Shown here: positions 27,721-37,042 of the stretch, piece after piece | How the letters are laid out: every line of letters begins with the position of its first letter | Numbering within the stretch: position 1 is the stretch's first letter | Source of the DNA: Argonema galeatum A003/A1 | GTDB taxonomy: Bacteria; Cyanobacteriota; Cyanobacteriia; Cyanobacteriales; Aerosakkonemataceae | Length of the DNA stretch: 64,000 nucleotides | Reading direction: 5' to 3' | Assembly (NCBI RefSeq): GCF_023333595.1 | Contig: NZ_JAIQZM010000031.1 | Span: forward strand, 1-64,000 | Notes under the pieces: generated by a model | Told to the model about the DNA's origin: nothing | What the model saw: the letters and a program-made list of their open reading frames with translations, nothing else | The model's database searches: none | Position numbers and translations under genes: made by a program

Positions 27721-28242
27721 ATGAAACTCCAAGCTATTGATGAATCAGAATTTAACCAAATTGATGCTTCCAGAAAATTGATTACCCACCAACATCCTCG
27801 CCAATTCGCCATTCTTGACCTTGGTAATAAATTGGGACGCTACGGAATTAGTTGGAATAGCGACCTGATTGAACCGATGTTAAAACTATCGCCAGATGGA
27901 CAGATAGTTTGGGTGGGAGTAGAGCAAAAGCTGGCAGCTATTTGTACGATAGACGGCCAAACTTTGTTAATTTTACCACTGACTTGCTATTTAGTACAAA
28001 TGCTAACTTTAGACGATGTAACTGCTGTAATTACTGAAGAGGAATTGCTAATTTTCAATCGCAGAGGCTCTATTCGCTATAGTAAGGCTTTGCCTGATAT
28101 AGCAATAGGAATGTCAGCGATCGACGAATATTTGGTGATTAAATTGCAAGAAGGCGAGACTTTGCTCTTAGATCCTCAAACTTGTACTTTTAAGCAGTTG
28201 CACTTTCCGCACGTCAAAAAGGAGTCCCCAGCGCTTGGATAG
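27721..28242 (+). CDS. Hypothetical protein, 173 aa, beta-rich
   Basis: I chose the ATG at 27721 (MKLQAIDESEFNQIDASRKL). An earlier in-frame start at 27661 would add a hydrophobic 20-residue stretch that does not look native. The rest reads as repeated short beta strands (QIVWVGVEQKLAAICTIDGQ, GETLLLDPQTCTFKQLHFP), resembling part of a WD40/PQQ-like propeller but without clear repeats. It has no catalytic motif and no clear partner genes. Confidence 0.7.
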   Translation: MKLQAIDESEFNQIDASRKLITHQHPRQFAILDLGNKLGRYGISWNSDLIEPMLKLSPDGQIVWVGVEQKLAAICTIDGQTLLILPLTCYLVQMLTLDDVTAVITEEELLIFNRRGSIRYSKALPDIAIGMSAIDEYLVIKLQEGETLLLDPQTCTFKQLHFPHVKKESPALG

Positions 28243-28373
28243 AAGCGAGGGAAAGTTTTCCCAAGGATTTTTTGAACGCTTCTAAAGACGAAAAAAATTA
28301 AACCAAGGTACACAAAAGTAGCAATTTTTCTCTGCGTACCTCTGCGCTAACCTTTGCGTCCTTTGCGTTAAAA

Positions 28374-29546
28374 TCAACGTCCGCTTTTAAGACGAAACAG
28401 CAGAAACTGCGTTATTTGTCGATCGCTAAAGTTATCATCGCTAACCAAAACCAAACTCTGGCTACCATCAGGTAAAGTAGGGCCTTTCGCCATTCCTTCT
28501 AGATTATCCAAACTAATCCCAAGTTCCTTCAAATCTAAAAGCAATTTTTTCTTAACTGGTTCAACTGCCCTGAGTTCCCCTTTTAGACTAGCAATGCGGG
28601 AAGTATCGGTTGCAGCACCAGTCGCTATTTGAAAAATGCGAATGTTGACCCCAAAAAGACCGAAAGACCGCTCTACACTGAGAAAATGTCCGCCTTGGTC
28701 TATTGCTAATAATTCCACCAAACCATGATATTGAGCGCCAACTGGTGGTGGGGATAGCTGATAAAGATGTTCGGAAAGTATAATGGGTGAGCGATCGCTA
28801 ATCAGATAATGCAGCAGACGAGATTTGATGATTAGTGGTTTGGGATTGCCTCGATCGTCCAATTGTATCGGATCGCGGTCTTGTACAAGCGCTGATTCTG
28901 TAGCTGTAAATAAACGAATTGGTTCGCCGCTAGCTGGTGTCGATCCGGTAGGATTGAGTGTCAAAGCTTCAAATCCCAAGTTATCTTGAACGCCCCGTTG
29001 TTGCAGATCTCCTGTAGCATCGGGGATATAGCGCTGTGGAATTGAGAATTTTTGCCGCAAACGACCTGTTTGCAGATCGAATTCTTGTATGGAAGGGGGG
29101 ATGCTGTTTCTGGCGACGCCTTCACTGGAAATAAATACAGTTCGCTGGGGAGAAAGGGCGATTCCTTCTGGATCGATCGCGTTTTTGGGATAGGTTTTTC
29201 CGTCTTGTCCTTTGAGAAAGGTGACGTTTTCTACTTCTACTTTCTGGATACCACTGTTGCCCAAAGATAGCTTGAGGGTGTAGAAACGAGCTGGGGCATA
29301 TACGCTTTGGTCATCGGAAAGGGCATAGAAGCGATCGCTCTTTCTGTCATAAGCAAGCGCCGATAATCCCCCTACAGAGGTATCTTTAAATTTTTGCTTG
29401 GGTAACTTGTACTCGCCCAAGAATTCCAGGGATAAGTCGAGAAAAGTCCGCTGCTGGGCGCTGACTTGCGGCAAACTACACGCTGCAAGCAAACTTAATA
29501 ACGTTACCGCTAAAGCCAAAACCAGCGTTTGTACGCTTTTACTCAC
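28374..29546 (-). CDS. Phytase/esterase-like beta-propeller lipoprotein
   Basis: This 390-residue protein starts at GTG with a lipoprotein signal (LALAVTLLSLLAAC; lipobox LAAC). The mature part matches the esterase-like activity of phytase family: LSALAYDRKSDRFYALSDD, IDPEGIALSPQRTVFISSEG, NLGFEALTLNP and NLEGMAKGP. It is probably an exported phosphatase/esterase-like propeller anchored to a membrane; the substrate is unknown. Length fits the family. It is divergent from the TPR gene across a 34-bp tandem repeat. Confidence 0.85.
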   Translation of the reverse strand: MSKSVQTLVLALAVTLLSLLAACSLPQVSAQQRTFLDLSLEFLGEYKLPKQKFKDTSVGGLSALAYDRKSDRFYALSDDQSVYAPARFYTLKLSLGNSGIQKVEVENVTFLKGQDGKTYPKNAIDPEGIALSPQRTVFISSEGVARNSIPPSIQEFDLQTGRLRQKFSIPQRYIPDATGDLQQRGVQDNLGFEALTLNPTGSTPASGEPIRLFTATESALVQDRDPIQLDDRGNPKPLIIKSRLLHYLISDRSPIILSEHLYQLSPPPVGAQYHGLVELLAIDQGGHFLSVERSFGLFGVNIRIFQIATGAATDTSRIASLKGELRAVEPVKKKLLLDLKELGISLDNLEGMAKGPTLPDGSQSLVLVSDDNFSDRQITQFLLFRLKSGR

Positions 29547-29650
29547 TAACTTTCTCCTCTAAAATTTAAAATTGTTTGACATCAGACACCAAAACTGCCA
29601 CAGGTGAGTCAAAGGACGTGGAACCCCACCCCCAGCCCCTCCCCGCAACA

Positions 29651-29772
29651 GGGAGGGGAGAAATACTCCCCCCTCTCCCCAACAGGGAGAGGAGAAATAC
29701 TCCCCCCTCTCCCCAACAGGGAGAGGAGAAATACTCCCCCCTCTCCGAGGTCGGAGAGGGGGGTTAGGGGGG
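29651..29772. repeat. 34-bp tandem repeat with hairpin potential
   Basis: Three units with period 34 (AAATACTCCCCCCTCTCC core at 29661, 29695 and 29729) are each able to fold on GGGAG/CTCCC. It sits in the promoter region between the divergent phytase-like and TPR genes. Confidence 0.75.
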
Positions 29773-29829
29773 TGAGGTTCCGGCGATAGTTGGTAGCCAG
29801 TCAAAGGATGATACAAACATGAGACTACT

Positions 29830-31077
29830 ATGCGCGATCGCACACAATCAAAAATAAAAATTTCTTCTCCCCCCTTTCTCCCCCTCGTGTTTTGTTCGGT
29901 GCTTTGGCTTCTTCTCAGTTTGCCAGCAACAGCCGCTGATAATAACACTAAAAAGCCTAACCCAAATCAATTTCCTCCCAACCCTCTGGAACTCAGGACA
30001 CCCGATCCGCTTATCCCTCGTTCTCGGAGAGACAAAAGACCCCTGACTGAAGAAGAACTGGCACGATTAGTACCTGCTTTGGACGAACTAAATGTTGAGG
30101 CTGCTGCTAAGTTGCAAGCTGGTGACGAAAAGGGCGCTTTTGAAACTTGGTATCGAGAACTGCGATTGCGGCGATACCAGGGGCTATTGCCAGAAGTACA
30201 AGCGCTGAGTCGAGTTGGTGGCATTGCCTGGGATCGAAATCTGAGTGAAGATGTGCAGTATATCACAAAGCGACTGCAAACGATACAGCAGGCTCAATTG
30301 AAGTTACCAGTTGATTTAAATTTGTTGCGATCGCTTGCGACTGCCTTTGAGCAAGTAAAATCGCCTGATTGGGCTGTCAAGGTTTACGAACAAATTTTAG
30401 CAGTAACGCGATCGCAACAAGATGCTGTCCAAGAAGAAGCATTGCTGCTAAAGATTGGCGAACTGAGTGTGAGTTGGTTTGATTACTCCAAAGCTGTCAG
30501 CGCTTATCAGGAATTAGCGCGTTTGGCGCAAGAAAAAGGCGATTCCGTCAAGCAAGTTACTTATCTCAAACAGCTAGCTTACCTCTACGGCAAAGATAAC
30601 CAAATTGAGAAAGCTATCAAGGCAAAGCAGCAGTTAATCGAGTTTTACCGCAACGAAAAAGATTTCGTCCAGATTCCCACTATCCAGCTGGAGATCGGGT
30701 CAGCTTACGAAGCTGTTGGTCAATTAGAACAAGCAGTACAAAGCTATCAAGAAACTTATGCCTTTGCCTGGTCAATCCAACAATATTCTAGCGCAGCCGA
30801 TGCCCTGCGGAAGTTAGTCGCACTCCAACGCTCTTTGAAACAAATAAATCCTGCCTTGGAAACCTATCAAGTTCTTCTACAAGCTGATTATTTAGCCCAC
30901 AACTTCTACGGCATGATGAATACTTACGACGAAGTGGGTCAAATTTATTTGGAGAATAAAAACTATCCTCAAGCACTGACAGCCTTTCAAAAAGGTTTGG
31001 AACTTGCCAAGCAGTTGAAATATCGGGAAGCCTATTTCGCTAGACAGATTCAAGAAGTTACCGAACAGGCTAAATAA
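29830..31077 (+). CDS. Exported TPR-repeat protein
   Basis: This 415-residue protein has an N-terminal signal peptide (LVFCSVLWLLLSLPATAADN), a short Pro/Asn-rich linker and then at least six TPR-like helix pairs (about 120-410; for example PDWAVKVYEQILAVTRSQQD and KNYPQALTAFQKGLELAKQL). TPR arrays bind partner proteins. The location is likely periplasmic or thylakoid lumen. The ATG at 29830 overlaps a HIP1-like site. No operon partner is apparent. Confidence 0.8.
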   Translation: MRDRTQSKIKISSPPFLPLVFCSVLWLLLSLPATAADNNTKKPNPNQFPPNPLELRTPDPLIPRSRRDKRPLTEEELARLVPALDELNVEAAAKLQAGDEKGAFETWYRELRLRRYQGLLPEVQALSRVGGIAWDRNLSEDVQYITKRLQTIQQAQLKLPVDLNLLRSLATAFEQVKSPDWAVKVYEQILAVTRSQQDAVQEEALLLKIGELSVSWFDYSKAVSAYQELARLAQEKGDSVKQVTYLKQLAYLYGKDNQIEKAIKAKQQLIEFYRNEKDFVQIPTIQLEIGSAYEAVGQLEQAVQSYQETYAFAWSIQQYSSAADALRKLVALQRSLKQINPALETYQVLLQADYLAHNFYGMMNTYDEVGQIYLENKNYPQALTAFQKGLELAKQLKYREAYFARQIQEVTEQAK

Positions 31078-31135
31078 AAGTCAAAAGTCACTCATTCAAA
31101 AGTCAAAAGAAAAAATGGGCATAGGTAAGAATGTT

Positions 31136-31247
31136 AGGACTTACGTTTTAACCAAGGTTTTGCCCCCCTAGCCCCCCAAATCTGGGGGGAGAAGAGTCCT
31201 GTCCCCCCCAGATTTGGGGGGCTAAGGGGGAGAAAAGCGTAAGTCCT
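31136..31247. mobile_element. MITE-like element, copy 3
   Basis: The ends AGGACTTACG and GCGTAAGTCCT match the copies at 9031 and 11752. The 90-bp interior is the GC-rich hairpin CCCCCCAAATCTGGGG and its complement, as in copy 2. Confidence 0.7.
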
Positions 31248-31392
31248 AAATGTATTACCAAATACAGCTTATATCTCTTCAGCTAGAGGCGGTCGAAGGG
31301 GAGATTTCCCACTAGAGGTTGATTCACTTTCTTTGGTAAATCGATAAATTTAGGAATATCAAGCACCTGTCGGGACTTCAAAGAGAAAAAAC

Positions 31393-31689
31393 ATGAAACG
31401 TTCTAATCTATCCAAGATTGCTGGAGCTAGCGTCCTCGCTCTGAGCTTAACTATTCTTCCCTCCACTCTACCTGCCGCTGCACAAAATAACTCTAACCCT
31501 AACGTCGATCGCTCAGGCCCTACCGTAGACACAACGCCTTTCCAAGAAACTAAAGATGATAATAATAATTGGGGATGGCTGGGATTAATTGGTCTGGTCG
31601 GTTTAGCCAATCTTTTCCGCAAAGAGCCAGAACGGGTGGTAAATCGCGATCGCGATGATGCAGTGGCTGGCTCTGGCCCCAGAATGTAA
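31393..31689 (+). CDS. WGxxGxxG-family small exported protein
   Basis: This 98-residue protein has a signal peptide (ASVLALSLTILPSTLPAAAQ), a polar spacer and a single hydrophobic segment with the WGWLGLIGLVGLANLFR pattern typical of WGxxGxxG proteins. A charged tail (RVVNRDRDDAVAG) follows. It is probably membrane-associated at the cell surface. Function is unknown; family members occur widely in cyanobacteria. ATG start at 31393. Confidence 0.75.
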   Translation: MKRSNLSKIAGASVLALSLTILPSTLPAAAQNNSNPNVDRSGPTVDTTPFQETKDDNNNWGWLGLIGLVGLANLFRKEPERVVNRDRDDAVAGSGPRM

Positions 31690-31916
31690 CTCTTAACCAG
31701 GGTCAAAATTTGAATTTGGTATGCCCACATTTGGGCAAGCTGTTCGCAATTGGCACTATTTCTAAACTGACTGCGATAACTTGCCCATCCTGTACCAATT
31801 CGCTAAAATCTGGCGGGGAAAATTCCTTCCTTTTTAACCCTTAACCTTTTCCCTCAATTATGAGTAGCATCAATAAAGCGAAACGGTTCAATATATATGA
31901 ACTGATGAACTTAAAT

Positions 31917-33608
31917 CTAAACCCTTCTGCCAGTTAGTAAATATGTCTTCATTTGCCCCTTGCCTTTGATATCAATCATGCCCCGCTCTTCTAAGACATA
32001 TTTGTCCGCCAATTTATAATAAGTTGTTTCTGTTAGCTGAATGCTACCAGGTAGACCGTGGGATTCCATGCGGCTAGCAGTGTTAACAGCATCGCCCCAT
32101 AGGTCATACGTAAACTTTATAGTGCCAATGACTCCAGCCACCACTGGGCCAGTGTTGATGCCAATGCGGAGGCTGAAATTCGTATTTTGGGCGACGTTGA
32201 ATTGCACAATAGCTTTTTGCATATCGAGTGCCATTTCGGCGATCGCTTCCGCGTGATCGCTCTTGGATATGGGAATACCGCCCGCTACCATATAGGCATC
32301 CCCAATCGTTTTAATTTTCTCCAATCCATGCTTTTCTGTCAGCCGATCGAAGATGGAGAAGATTTGGTTAAGCAAGCAGACCAGTTCCCTGGGAGAAACT
32401 AGGCTAGCCATCTGGGTGAAATTAACCAGATCGGCAAACAAAATTGTCACTTCATCAAAGCTGTCAGCAATGATGGTTTCTTCCAGTTTTAAGCGATCGG
32501 CAATTGGCTTTGGCAAGATGTTAAGTAACAAGCGCTCGGATTGTTCCTGTTGATAGCGCAGTGCTTCTTGCACTGTCTTACGAATCGTGACGTCGTGAAA
32601 AAAGACAGACAAACCCTCATAAGAAGGAAAGGCACGCACTTCAGACCAGCGGTTTGCTGGCCCGTAAAAATCTTCAAAGGTAACACTGACCTGTTGAGTT
32701 ACCGCTTTGTGATACTCCCGATAAAACTTAGAATCGACAGATTCGGGGAATACATCCCAGATAACTTTGCCGATAAGTTCTTCCGGTGTTTGTTCCAAAA
32801 TTTGTCCGGCTTTTTGATTGACATAGGTAAACCGCCATTGCCGATCTAAGGCAAAAAAAGCATCCGACATAATTTCGATCAAATCCACAACTTGCCGATC
32901 GGAAGCCCCCAGCTTGGCTTCTGCTTGTTGACGCCTAGCGTTTTGGCGCTCTAACCTAGCCAAATTAAGCCGTAACTCCATGTGGGCGATCGCCTGACGC
33001 CCTAAAGTCCGCAGCGCTTCTAGCTGTTCAGCGGTAAGATTGCGGGGAATTCGGTCGATTACGCAAAGAGTTCCCAAGGGAAAACCGTCAGAAGTAACCA
33101 AAGGATTGCCCGCATAAAACCGGATATTAGGGTCAGAAGTTACTAGCGGGTTGCCAGCAAAGCGCTCATCTTCTGGCGCATTGGGCACAATCATCACTTC
33201 ATTTGGGTTGAGAATGGCATGGGCGCAGAAGGCGAGTTCTTTAGGCGTTTCTGTAGCATCAAGCCCAACCTTTGACTTAAACCACTGCCGATTAGTATCA
33301 ATAAGGCTGATTAGAGCTATAGGAGTACCGCAGATATACGCTGCCAAACGGGTGAGGTCATCAAAGACTTCTTCTGGCGGTGTGTCGAGAATCTTATACC
33401 GCTCAAGCGCTTTTAGCCTATCCTCCTCGTTGCTGGGTAAGGGTGCCGCTTTCATAGTTGGCGTCGCAACTCGACGCCGACGTTTGAGGGAGGCAACTAT
33501 CCAGCTTTTCATGCGTTTGACTAGCTGTGCCAGCACCCCAACTAGGTTGGCAATATTTTTATCAAAATTTGTTTTGTTAGCTTTTTTGGGAGAGTTTGCC
33601 TTGGACAA
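31917..33608 (-). CDS. GAF-PAS adenylate cyclase
   Basis: This 563-residue protein has a basic N-terminus, a GAF domain of the FCAHAIL type (about 65-225), a PAS domain (about 235-355) and a class III cyclase domain (about 375-560) with [26 protein letters not shown] and [16 protein letters not shown]. Lys in KIKTIGD and Asp in TYDLWGD specify ATP. It makes cAMP. The start is uncertain: the frame opens with a TTG at 33608, and Met33 (MKSWIV) is an alternative. It is the second cyclase in the window, unlinked to the first. Confidence 0.88.
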   Translation of the reverse strand: MSKANSPKKANKTNFDKNIANLVGVLAQLVKRMKSWIVASLKRRRRVATPTMKAAPLPSNEEDRLKALERYKILDTPPEEVFDDLTRLAAYICGTPIALISLIDTNRQWFKSKVGLDATETPKELAFCAHAILNPNEVMIVPNAPEDERFAGNPLVTSDPNIRFYAGNPLVTSDGFPLGTLCVIDRIPRNLTAEQLEALRTLGRQAIAHMELRLNLARLERQNARRQQAEAKLGASDRQVVDLIEIMSDAFFALDRQWRFTYVNQKAGQILEQTPEELIGKVIWDVFPESVDSKFYREYHKAVTQQVSVTFEDFYGPANRWSEVRAFPSYEGLSVFFHDVTIRKTVQEALRYQQEQSERLLLNILPKPIADRLKLEETIIADSFDEVTILFADLVNFTQMASLVSPRELVCLLNQIFSIFDRLTEKHGLEKIKTIGDAYMVAGGIPISKSDHAEAIAEMALDMQKAIVQFNVAQNTNFSLRIGINTGPVVAGVIGTIKFTYDLWGDAVNTASRMESHGLPGSIQLTETTYYKLADKYVLEERGMIDIKGKGQMKTYLLTGRRV

Positions 33609-34203
33609 CTTCTAATACTCCTTTGACACTCCAAAAGTTATCCACATAAGGGCTTACGCATATTATAAGTAGAATGAGAGGGGAAGAAACGCACATAAAA
33701 ACAAAGCAAATTGGCTGTTTTACTTGCTGCCGAAGTCCTAGAAAAAGACAAATTGGTGCTAGCTGAATAACACTGAAACAGGAGAACGCCAGTACTAAGT
33801 TTTAACGTAAATTAGTCACCTAATTACAATGTTGGCAGCTTGCTAATATCCTTCACAAGGCTCTTTTAGAGTCAGTAGACGCACAATTTATGATTATAAA
33901 GTCAATAAGGATATTTTAGAGCCAATACATCATTGTAGCTCATTAGGCGAGTTAATGGTGTTTTTATCTGTAAAATATAAATATTTTTTGGCTTATATTT
34001 ACCTATTAGCGCAAGTATATCATAGCCAAAAACTATTAATTTACACATAAAAATAGGCAAAAATTAAAAGTGGAAGTAAAAACCCCGCGTCTAAAGCCAG
34101 TGAATTGAAAAAAGAGCAAATACCAGTTCTTTTTTCATGCTTAAAGACAGGGGTATAACTTTATCTTCTAAGTTTTGCCTTGGTCTTATCAGATGACTTA
34201 GCT
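33609..34203. other. Long intergenic region with one imperfect hairpin
   Basis: No convincing gene. The stretch is AT-rich. At about 34080-34153 there is an imperfect inverted repeat (ACCCCGCGTCTAAAG ... CTTAAAGACAGGGGT) enclosing a smaller hairpin (TGAAAAAAG ... CTTTTTTCA), which may be the terminator of the 118-aa gene or a transposon remnant. Confidence 0.5.
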
Positions 34204-34560
34204 CTAACGATTGCGTAAAGAGCGCAGTTGTACTTCCACTGCATTCAGATACTCATCGTCCGCCATAATTGCAGATGGGAGTCGGTTGGCTTTCACCGCA
34301 CTCTGGACTAGATCTTCGGCGCTAACAGTCCCTGTACGGTAAGCAAAAATTAGACCTTCGGCGCTGGGAATGCCTTGTTCCTGAAAGTAACCTTGATATG
34401 CCATGAAAACAAGATTGAAGGGCTCTAGCTCAAAAGTAGAAGTTGTAGAGGGACTGCTCGACGTGGAACGGTTGTTGTCTGTTGACTGAGATCTAACGGC
34501 AGGTGCGGTGACAGCAGACAGTAGCAGAACCGATAAACCACTAATAATTAAACGTTTCAT
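34204..34560 (-). CDS. Hypothetical exported protein, 118 aa
   Basis: The start is the ATG at 34560, with AGGGGA about 8 bases upstream; a GTG codon directly before it (34563) is unlikely. The signal peptide IISGLSVLLLSAVTAPAV is followed by a Ser/Thr-rich linker and a helical domain (LVFMAYQGYFQEQGIPSAEG, EDLVQSAVKANRLPSAI). It is probably secreted or lumenal. Similar short proteins are common hypotheticals in cyanobacteria. Function unknown. Confidence 0.75.
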   Translation of the reverse strand: MKRLIISGLSVLLLSAVTAPAVRSQSTDNNRSTSSSPSTTSTFELEPFNLVFMAYQGYFQEQGIPSAEGLIFAYRTGTVSAEDLVQSAVKANRLPSAIMADDEYLNAVEVQLRSLRNR

Positions 34561-34752
34561 CACACAATCCCCTAAATTAATTAAAGTAACTTCGTAAATT
34601 ACTTACCTTACTTACTATGATGATTTATTGCTAACAATAGTGCATCTAGCGATTAGAATAGGGCTGAAGGTAGAATAAATTTTGTTTCCGGCTAGGCTTC
34701 ATACATAAAAGGGAGACTCTGTAGCTCTACCCAATGACAGACTTCGAGAAAA

Positions 34753-35622
34753 TTAATCCGTTTTAGTCGATGAATTACGGCCCGATCGCACCCACCAACG
34801 AGCCAAACATCGCGCTAGCATACCCAAAATAACACTAACCAACACAGTCATCACCAAATTGAACCAGGGTAATAGTTCTGGCGATAACAAGCCTGTCGTC
34901 GGTGGCGGTGGTGCAGAGGTCGATCGCGCAACGGTTGGTTGAGGAGTTGGTGATGGTTTATAATCTTGTTTAGCTAAAGGTTGAGTAATTTTTTCCATAA
35001 ATGGAGAAATAGCAGTTGCCGCGATCGCAGCTACGGCGAAACCTACACCTGCTACTTCTAGAGTTTCTTGGAAAAAGCGATCGCTTTCTGCTTGGTCAAT
35101 TTCTACTCTAGCTCGAACAAAATTGAGAAATACTTCTAATAATCGCAAACCTGGACTTAAATTTTCATAATCTTTTTGCATTTGCAATTGATATTTATTC
35201 TTACAATCGCAACTAAAATTTTCCAAAAACTTTAAATCGCTTTTAAATGATTCAGACTGTAAATGTTCTCTCAGGGTCGTTAAACGTTGCTCGTAGTTAT
35301 ATAAATTAATTTCTAGTGTCCGAATTTGATACTCAAAATAACTTAGATCGATCGCGTAGGTAGAAAATGTTCCTTCGGCCTCATTTAAAACTTGCTGTAG
35401 TTTCCTAATATCTGCACCTTGAGAGTTATTACTCTTAAAAAAAGCGATGTAATTTTGAATCTTTTGAAAGTCTGCTTTTAAAGATTGTTTTAGATCCCGG
35501 CTTTGGCTGTAAGCAAATAAAATTTTATTCCGATCACAAAACAGACGCATCCAGTAATCTAAAAAATCACCAGATTTGCTAGCAGATGGCTCATCTGGAT
35601 AAATCTGACGGGGTGACAACAA
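34753..35622 (-). CDS. Hypothetical membrane-anchored coiled-coil protein
   Basis: This 289-residue product has long charged helices (residues 35-150) consistent with coiled coil, a hydrophobic segment (VGVAVAAIAATAI-like, about 195-210), a Pro-rich linker and a C-terminal membrane helix (LVMTVLVSVILGMLARCLA). No enzymatic motif is seen. The frame opens with TTG at 35622, inside a 20-bp-stem hairpin; the first internal Met is residue 25 (MRLFCDRNKILF), so the start is uncertain. Neighbours give no hint of function. Confidence 0.65.
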   Translation of the reverse strand: MLSPRQIYPDEPSASKSGDFLDYWMRLFCDRNKILFAYSQSRDLKQSLKADFQKIQNYIAFFKSNNSQGADIRKLQQVLNEAEGTFSTYAIDLSYFEYQIRTLEINLYNYEQRLTTLREHLQSESFKSDLKFLENFSCDCKNKYQLQMQKDYENLSPGLRLLEVFLNFVRARVEIDQAESDRFFQETLEVAGVGFAVAAIAATAISPFMEKITQPLAKQDYKPSPTPQPTVARSTSAPPPPTTGLLSPELLPWFNLVMTVLVSVILGMLARCLARWWVRSGRNSSTKTD

Positions 35623-35665
35623 TGGTTCAACCCCTTACTGCGTGCGGGGTTGAACCATTGTTGTC
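35615..35665. repeat. Perfect 20-bp-arm hairpin
   Basis: The arms begin GACAACAATGGTTCAACCCC and are separated by 11 bases. It spans the apparent start of the minus-strand gene and lies 50 bp before the transposase remnant, so it may be the edge of an insertion element. Confidence 0.6.
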
Positions 35666-35715
35666 CAAAAAAAATCGGGATGCTATTCTCAAGAAGACCT
35701 ACCCAATTGAAAAAA

Positions 35716-36032
35716 ATGAATTTACTACCATTATTCTACACCCAATACCTAGAAACGCAACTAAAAAGAGCCTAGTTTTTAATTTTATCTATGTTAGTTG
35801 TCATGTTACAACAGCATCGAAGCGTAAAATTAGAAGAATTGGCTGGTCAATTTCCCCAGAAAATCCTATTTGAAAGTCGTCGCAAGAAACTGCAAAGATT
35901 TCTCTCCCTACCACACCTAACAGTAGAAAAAATTTGGTGGCCACTGTTCAGTTATTGGTTAACCAATAATTTTGAACCAACCTCAGTATTATACATCGCG
36001 ATTGACCGCACTCAATGGGGTTTAATTAATTT
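35716..36032 (+). pseudogene. N-terminal fragment of an IS4-type transposase
   Basis: The frame begins at ATG 35716 (MNLLPLFYTQYLETQLKRA), is interrupted by TAG at 35773-35775, and continues through MLVVMLQQHRSVKLEELAG, KKLQRFLSLPHLTVEKIWW and YIAIDRTQWGLINL. This resembles the N-terminal part of IS4-like DDE transposases. IDRTQW would carry the first catalytic Asp. The match ends at about 36032, where unrelated sequence follows in frame. It is inactive: it has an internal stop and lacks the rest of the catalytic domain. Confidence 0.7.
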
Positions 36033-36423
36033 AGCAGCGTTTTTAGGTAGTATATTGTTATTGATTGGGACAATATTAGGATTTTTATCAGGGCATATTA
36101 TAGGGTTAATATTTTGGCTATCTAGTGGAATAAAAATGGGGAATATATCGGGAATTACTTTTGCCCATTTAGGTGGTATGATAGGACTGATTTTCGGCAG
36201 TTTATTTCCGAGCTTTCCTTGCATTCAACACTTAGCGTTACGAATAGTTTTTTGGTCGAATGGCTACATACCTTGGAACTATGCTCGTTTCCTGAACTAC
36301 TGTACCGAACGTATGATTCTACAACGAGTCGGAGGTTGCTATCGCTTCATCCATCGTTTGCTGCAAGAACATTTCGCAAATATGGAACTTGTAGAGCTTT
36401 CTAAGAAAACAAACTCCAATTAA
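36033..36423 (+). pseudogene. C-terminal fragment of a membrane STAND/NACHT-type protein
   Basis: This segment continues the transposase fragment in frame. It codes for two hydrophobic, Gly/Ile-rich membrane stretches and then PWNYARFLNYCTERMILQ followed by YRFIHRLLQEHFANM. That ending is typical of the membrane-anchored C-terminus of cyanobacterial NACHT/STAND NTPases. The NTPase domain is missing. Together with 35791-36032 it forms a 210-codon chimeric frame that could be translated from ATG 35791. Confidence 0.65.
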
Positions 36424-36473
36424 AACTTATACTCAAAAATAAAAAGCACTTACCCTCAAAAAATCTGCGCTCG

Positions 36474-36635
36474 ATGAAACGGGATTTTCCCGATGTTACC
36501 GAGTCAGTCGAAACCGATCCTGATGATACTCCCATTGAAGAAGTGAAAGCAAGTCTCAGGAGAGCCTTACAGGAAGTAAAAGCAGGACAGCGCATCCCCC
36601 TTTCTGAAATGTGGGAAGGAATAGATGTCGAATGA
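36474..36635 (+). CDS. Type II antitoxin-like small protein, 53 aa
   Basis: The sequence MKRDFPDVTESVETDPDDTP continues to IEEVKASLRRALQEVKAGQ and ends IPLSEMWEGIDVE. This matches short cyanobacterial antitoxins paired with RelE-like toxins; the ending with a Trp-Glu-Gly motif is characteristic as I recall the family. The next frame (36625-36765) overlaps it by 11 bases, as in a toxin-antitoxin operon, but the toxin is truncated. The antitoxin itself looks intact. Confidence 0.65.
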   Translation: MKRDFPDVTESVETDPDDTPIEEVKASLRRALQEVKAGQRIPLSEMWEGIDVE

Positions 36636-36765
36636 AACGCCTTTAGTCCAAATCGATTTAACACCTGAGTATAAACGAAATTTGCGTGAATTAGCAAAAA
36701 AATATCGCAATATCAGGTTAGATACTCTGTCAATTATTTTTTATCTAATGCGATCGCTGTTATAA
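36625..36765 (+). pseudogene. Truncated RelE-like toxin
   Basis: The first 34 codons (PLVQIDLTPEYKRNLRELAKK up to about NIRLDT) look like the N-terminus of a RelE/mRNA-interferase family toxin of about 100 residues. The following codons diverge and a stop comes at residue 47. The catalytic C-terminal half is absent, so no ribonuclease activity is expected. Confidence 0.6.
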
Positions 36766-36793
36766 TTTAGTTACCCTAATTTAGAAGATAAAT

Positions 36794-37042
36794 ATGCTAT
36801 ATCAAAACATTATCACTATTGAACCAGGAAAACGCAGTGGCAAACCTTGTATTCGGGGTATGAGGATAACTGTCTATGACGTGCTTTCCTATTTAGCTGC
36901 TGGTATGACTTATGAAGAGTTATTAGAAGACTTTCCCTATTTAACTAAACAGGATATTCTAGCTTGTCTTAGCTATGCGGCTGAACGCGAACAACAAACT
37001 TTCAGCTTTTTTAAAGCCAGTGCGGCGGGTTGGGAAGAATAG
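36794..37042 (+). CDS. DUF433 antitoxin-like protein without partner
   Basis: This 82-residue protein has IITIEPGKRSGKPCIRGMRI, TVYDVLSYLAAGMTYEEL and LEDFPYLTKQDILACLSYAA, the DUF433 helix-turn-helix pattern. It is closely similar to the gene at 56681-56905. That copy is followed by a DUF5615 toxin; here none follows. The last 11 residues (FFKASAAGWEE) are read into the 3' end of the convergent lodB-like gene, replacing the usual REKKLFVVSL ending. It is probably an orphaned, slightly truncated antitoxin. Confidence 0.75.
   Translation: MLYQNIITIEPGKRSGKPCIRGMRITVYDVLSYLAAGMTYEELLEDFPYLTKQDILACLSYAAEREQQTFSFFKASAAGWEE

Noticed and set aside
29651-29772. CRISPR array
   Set aside because: The 34-bp units are contiguous with no unique spacers, and no cas genes are present; the same holds for the repeats at 26331-26452.
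29559-29948. Frames across the 34-bp repeat between the phytase-like and TPR genes
   Set aside because: Low-complexity Pro/Arg products of the repeat with no family resemblance.
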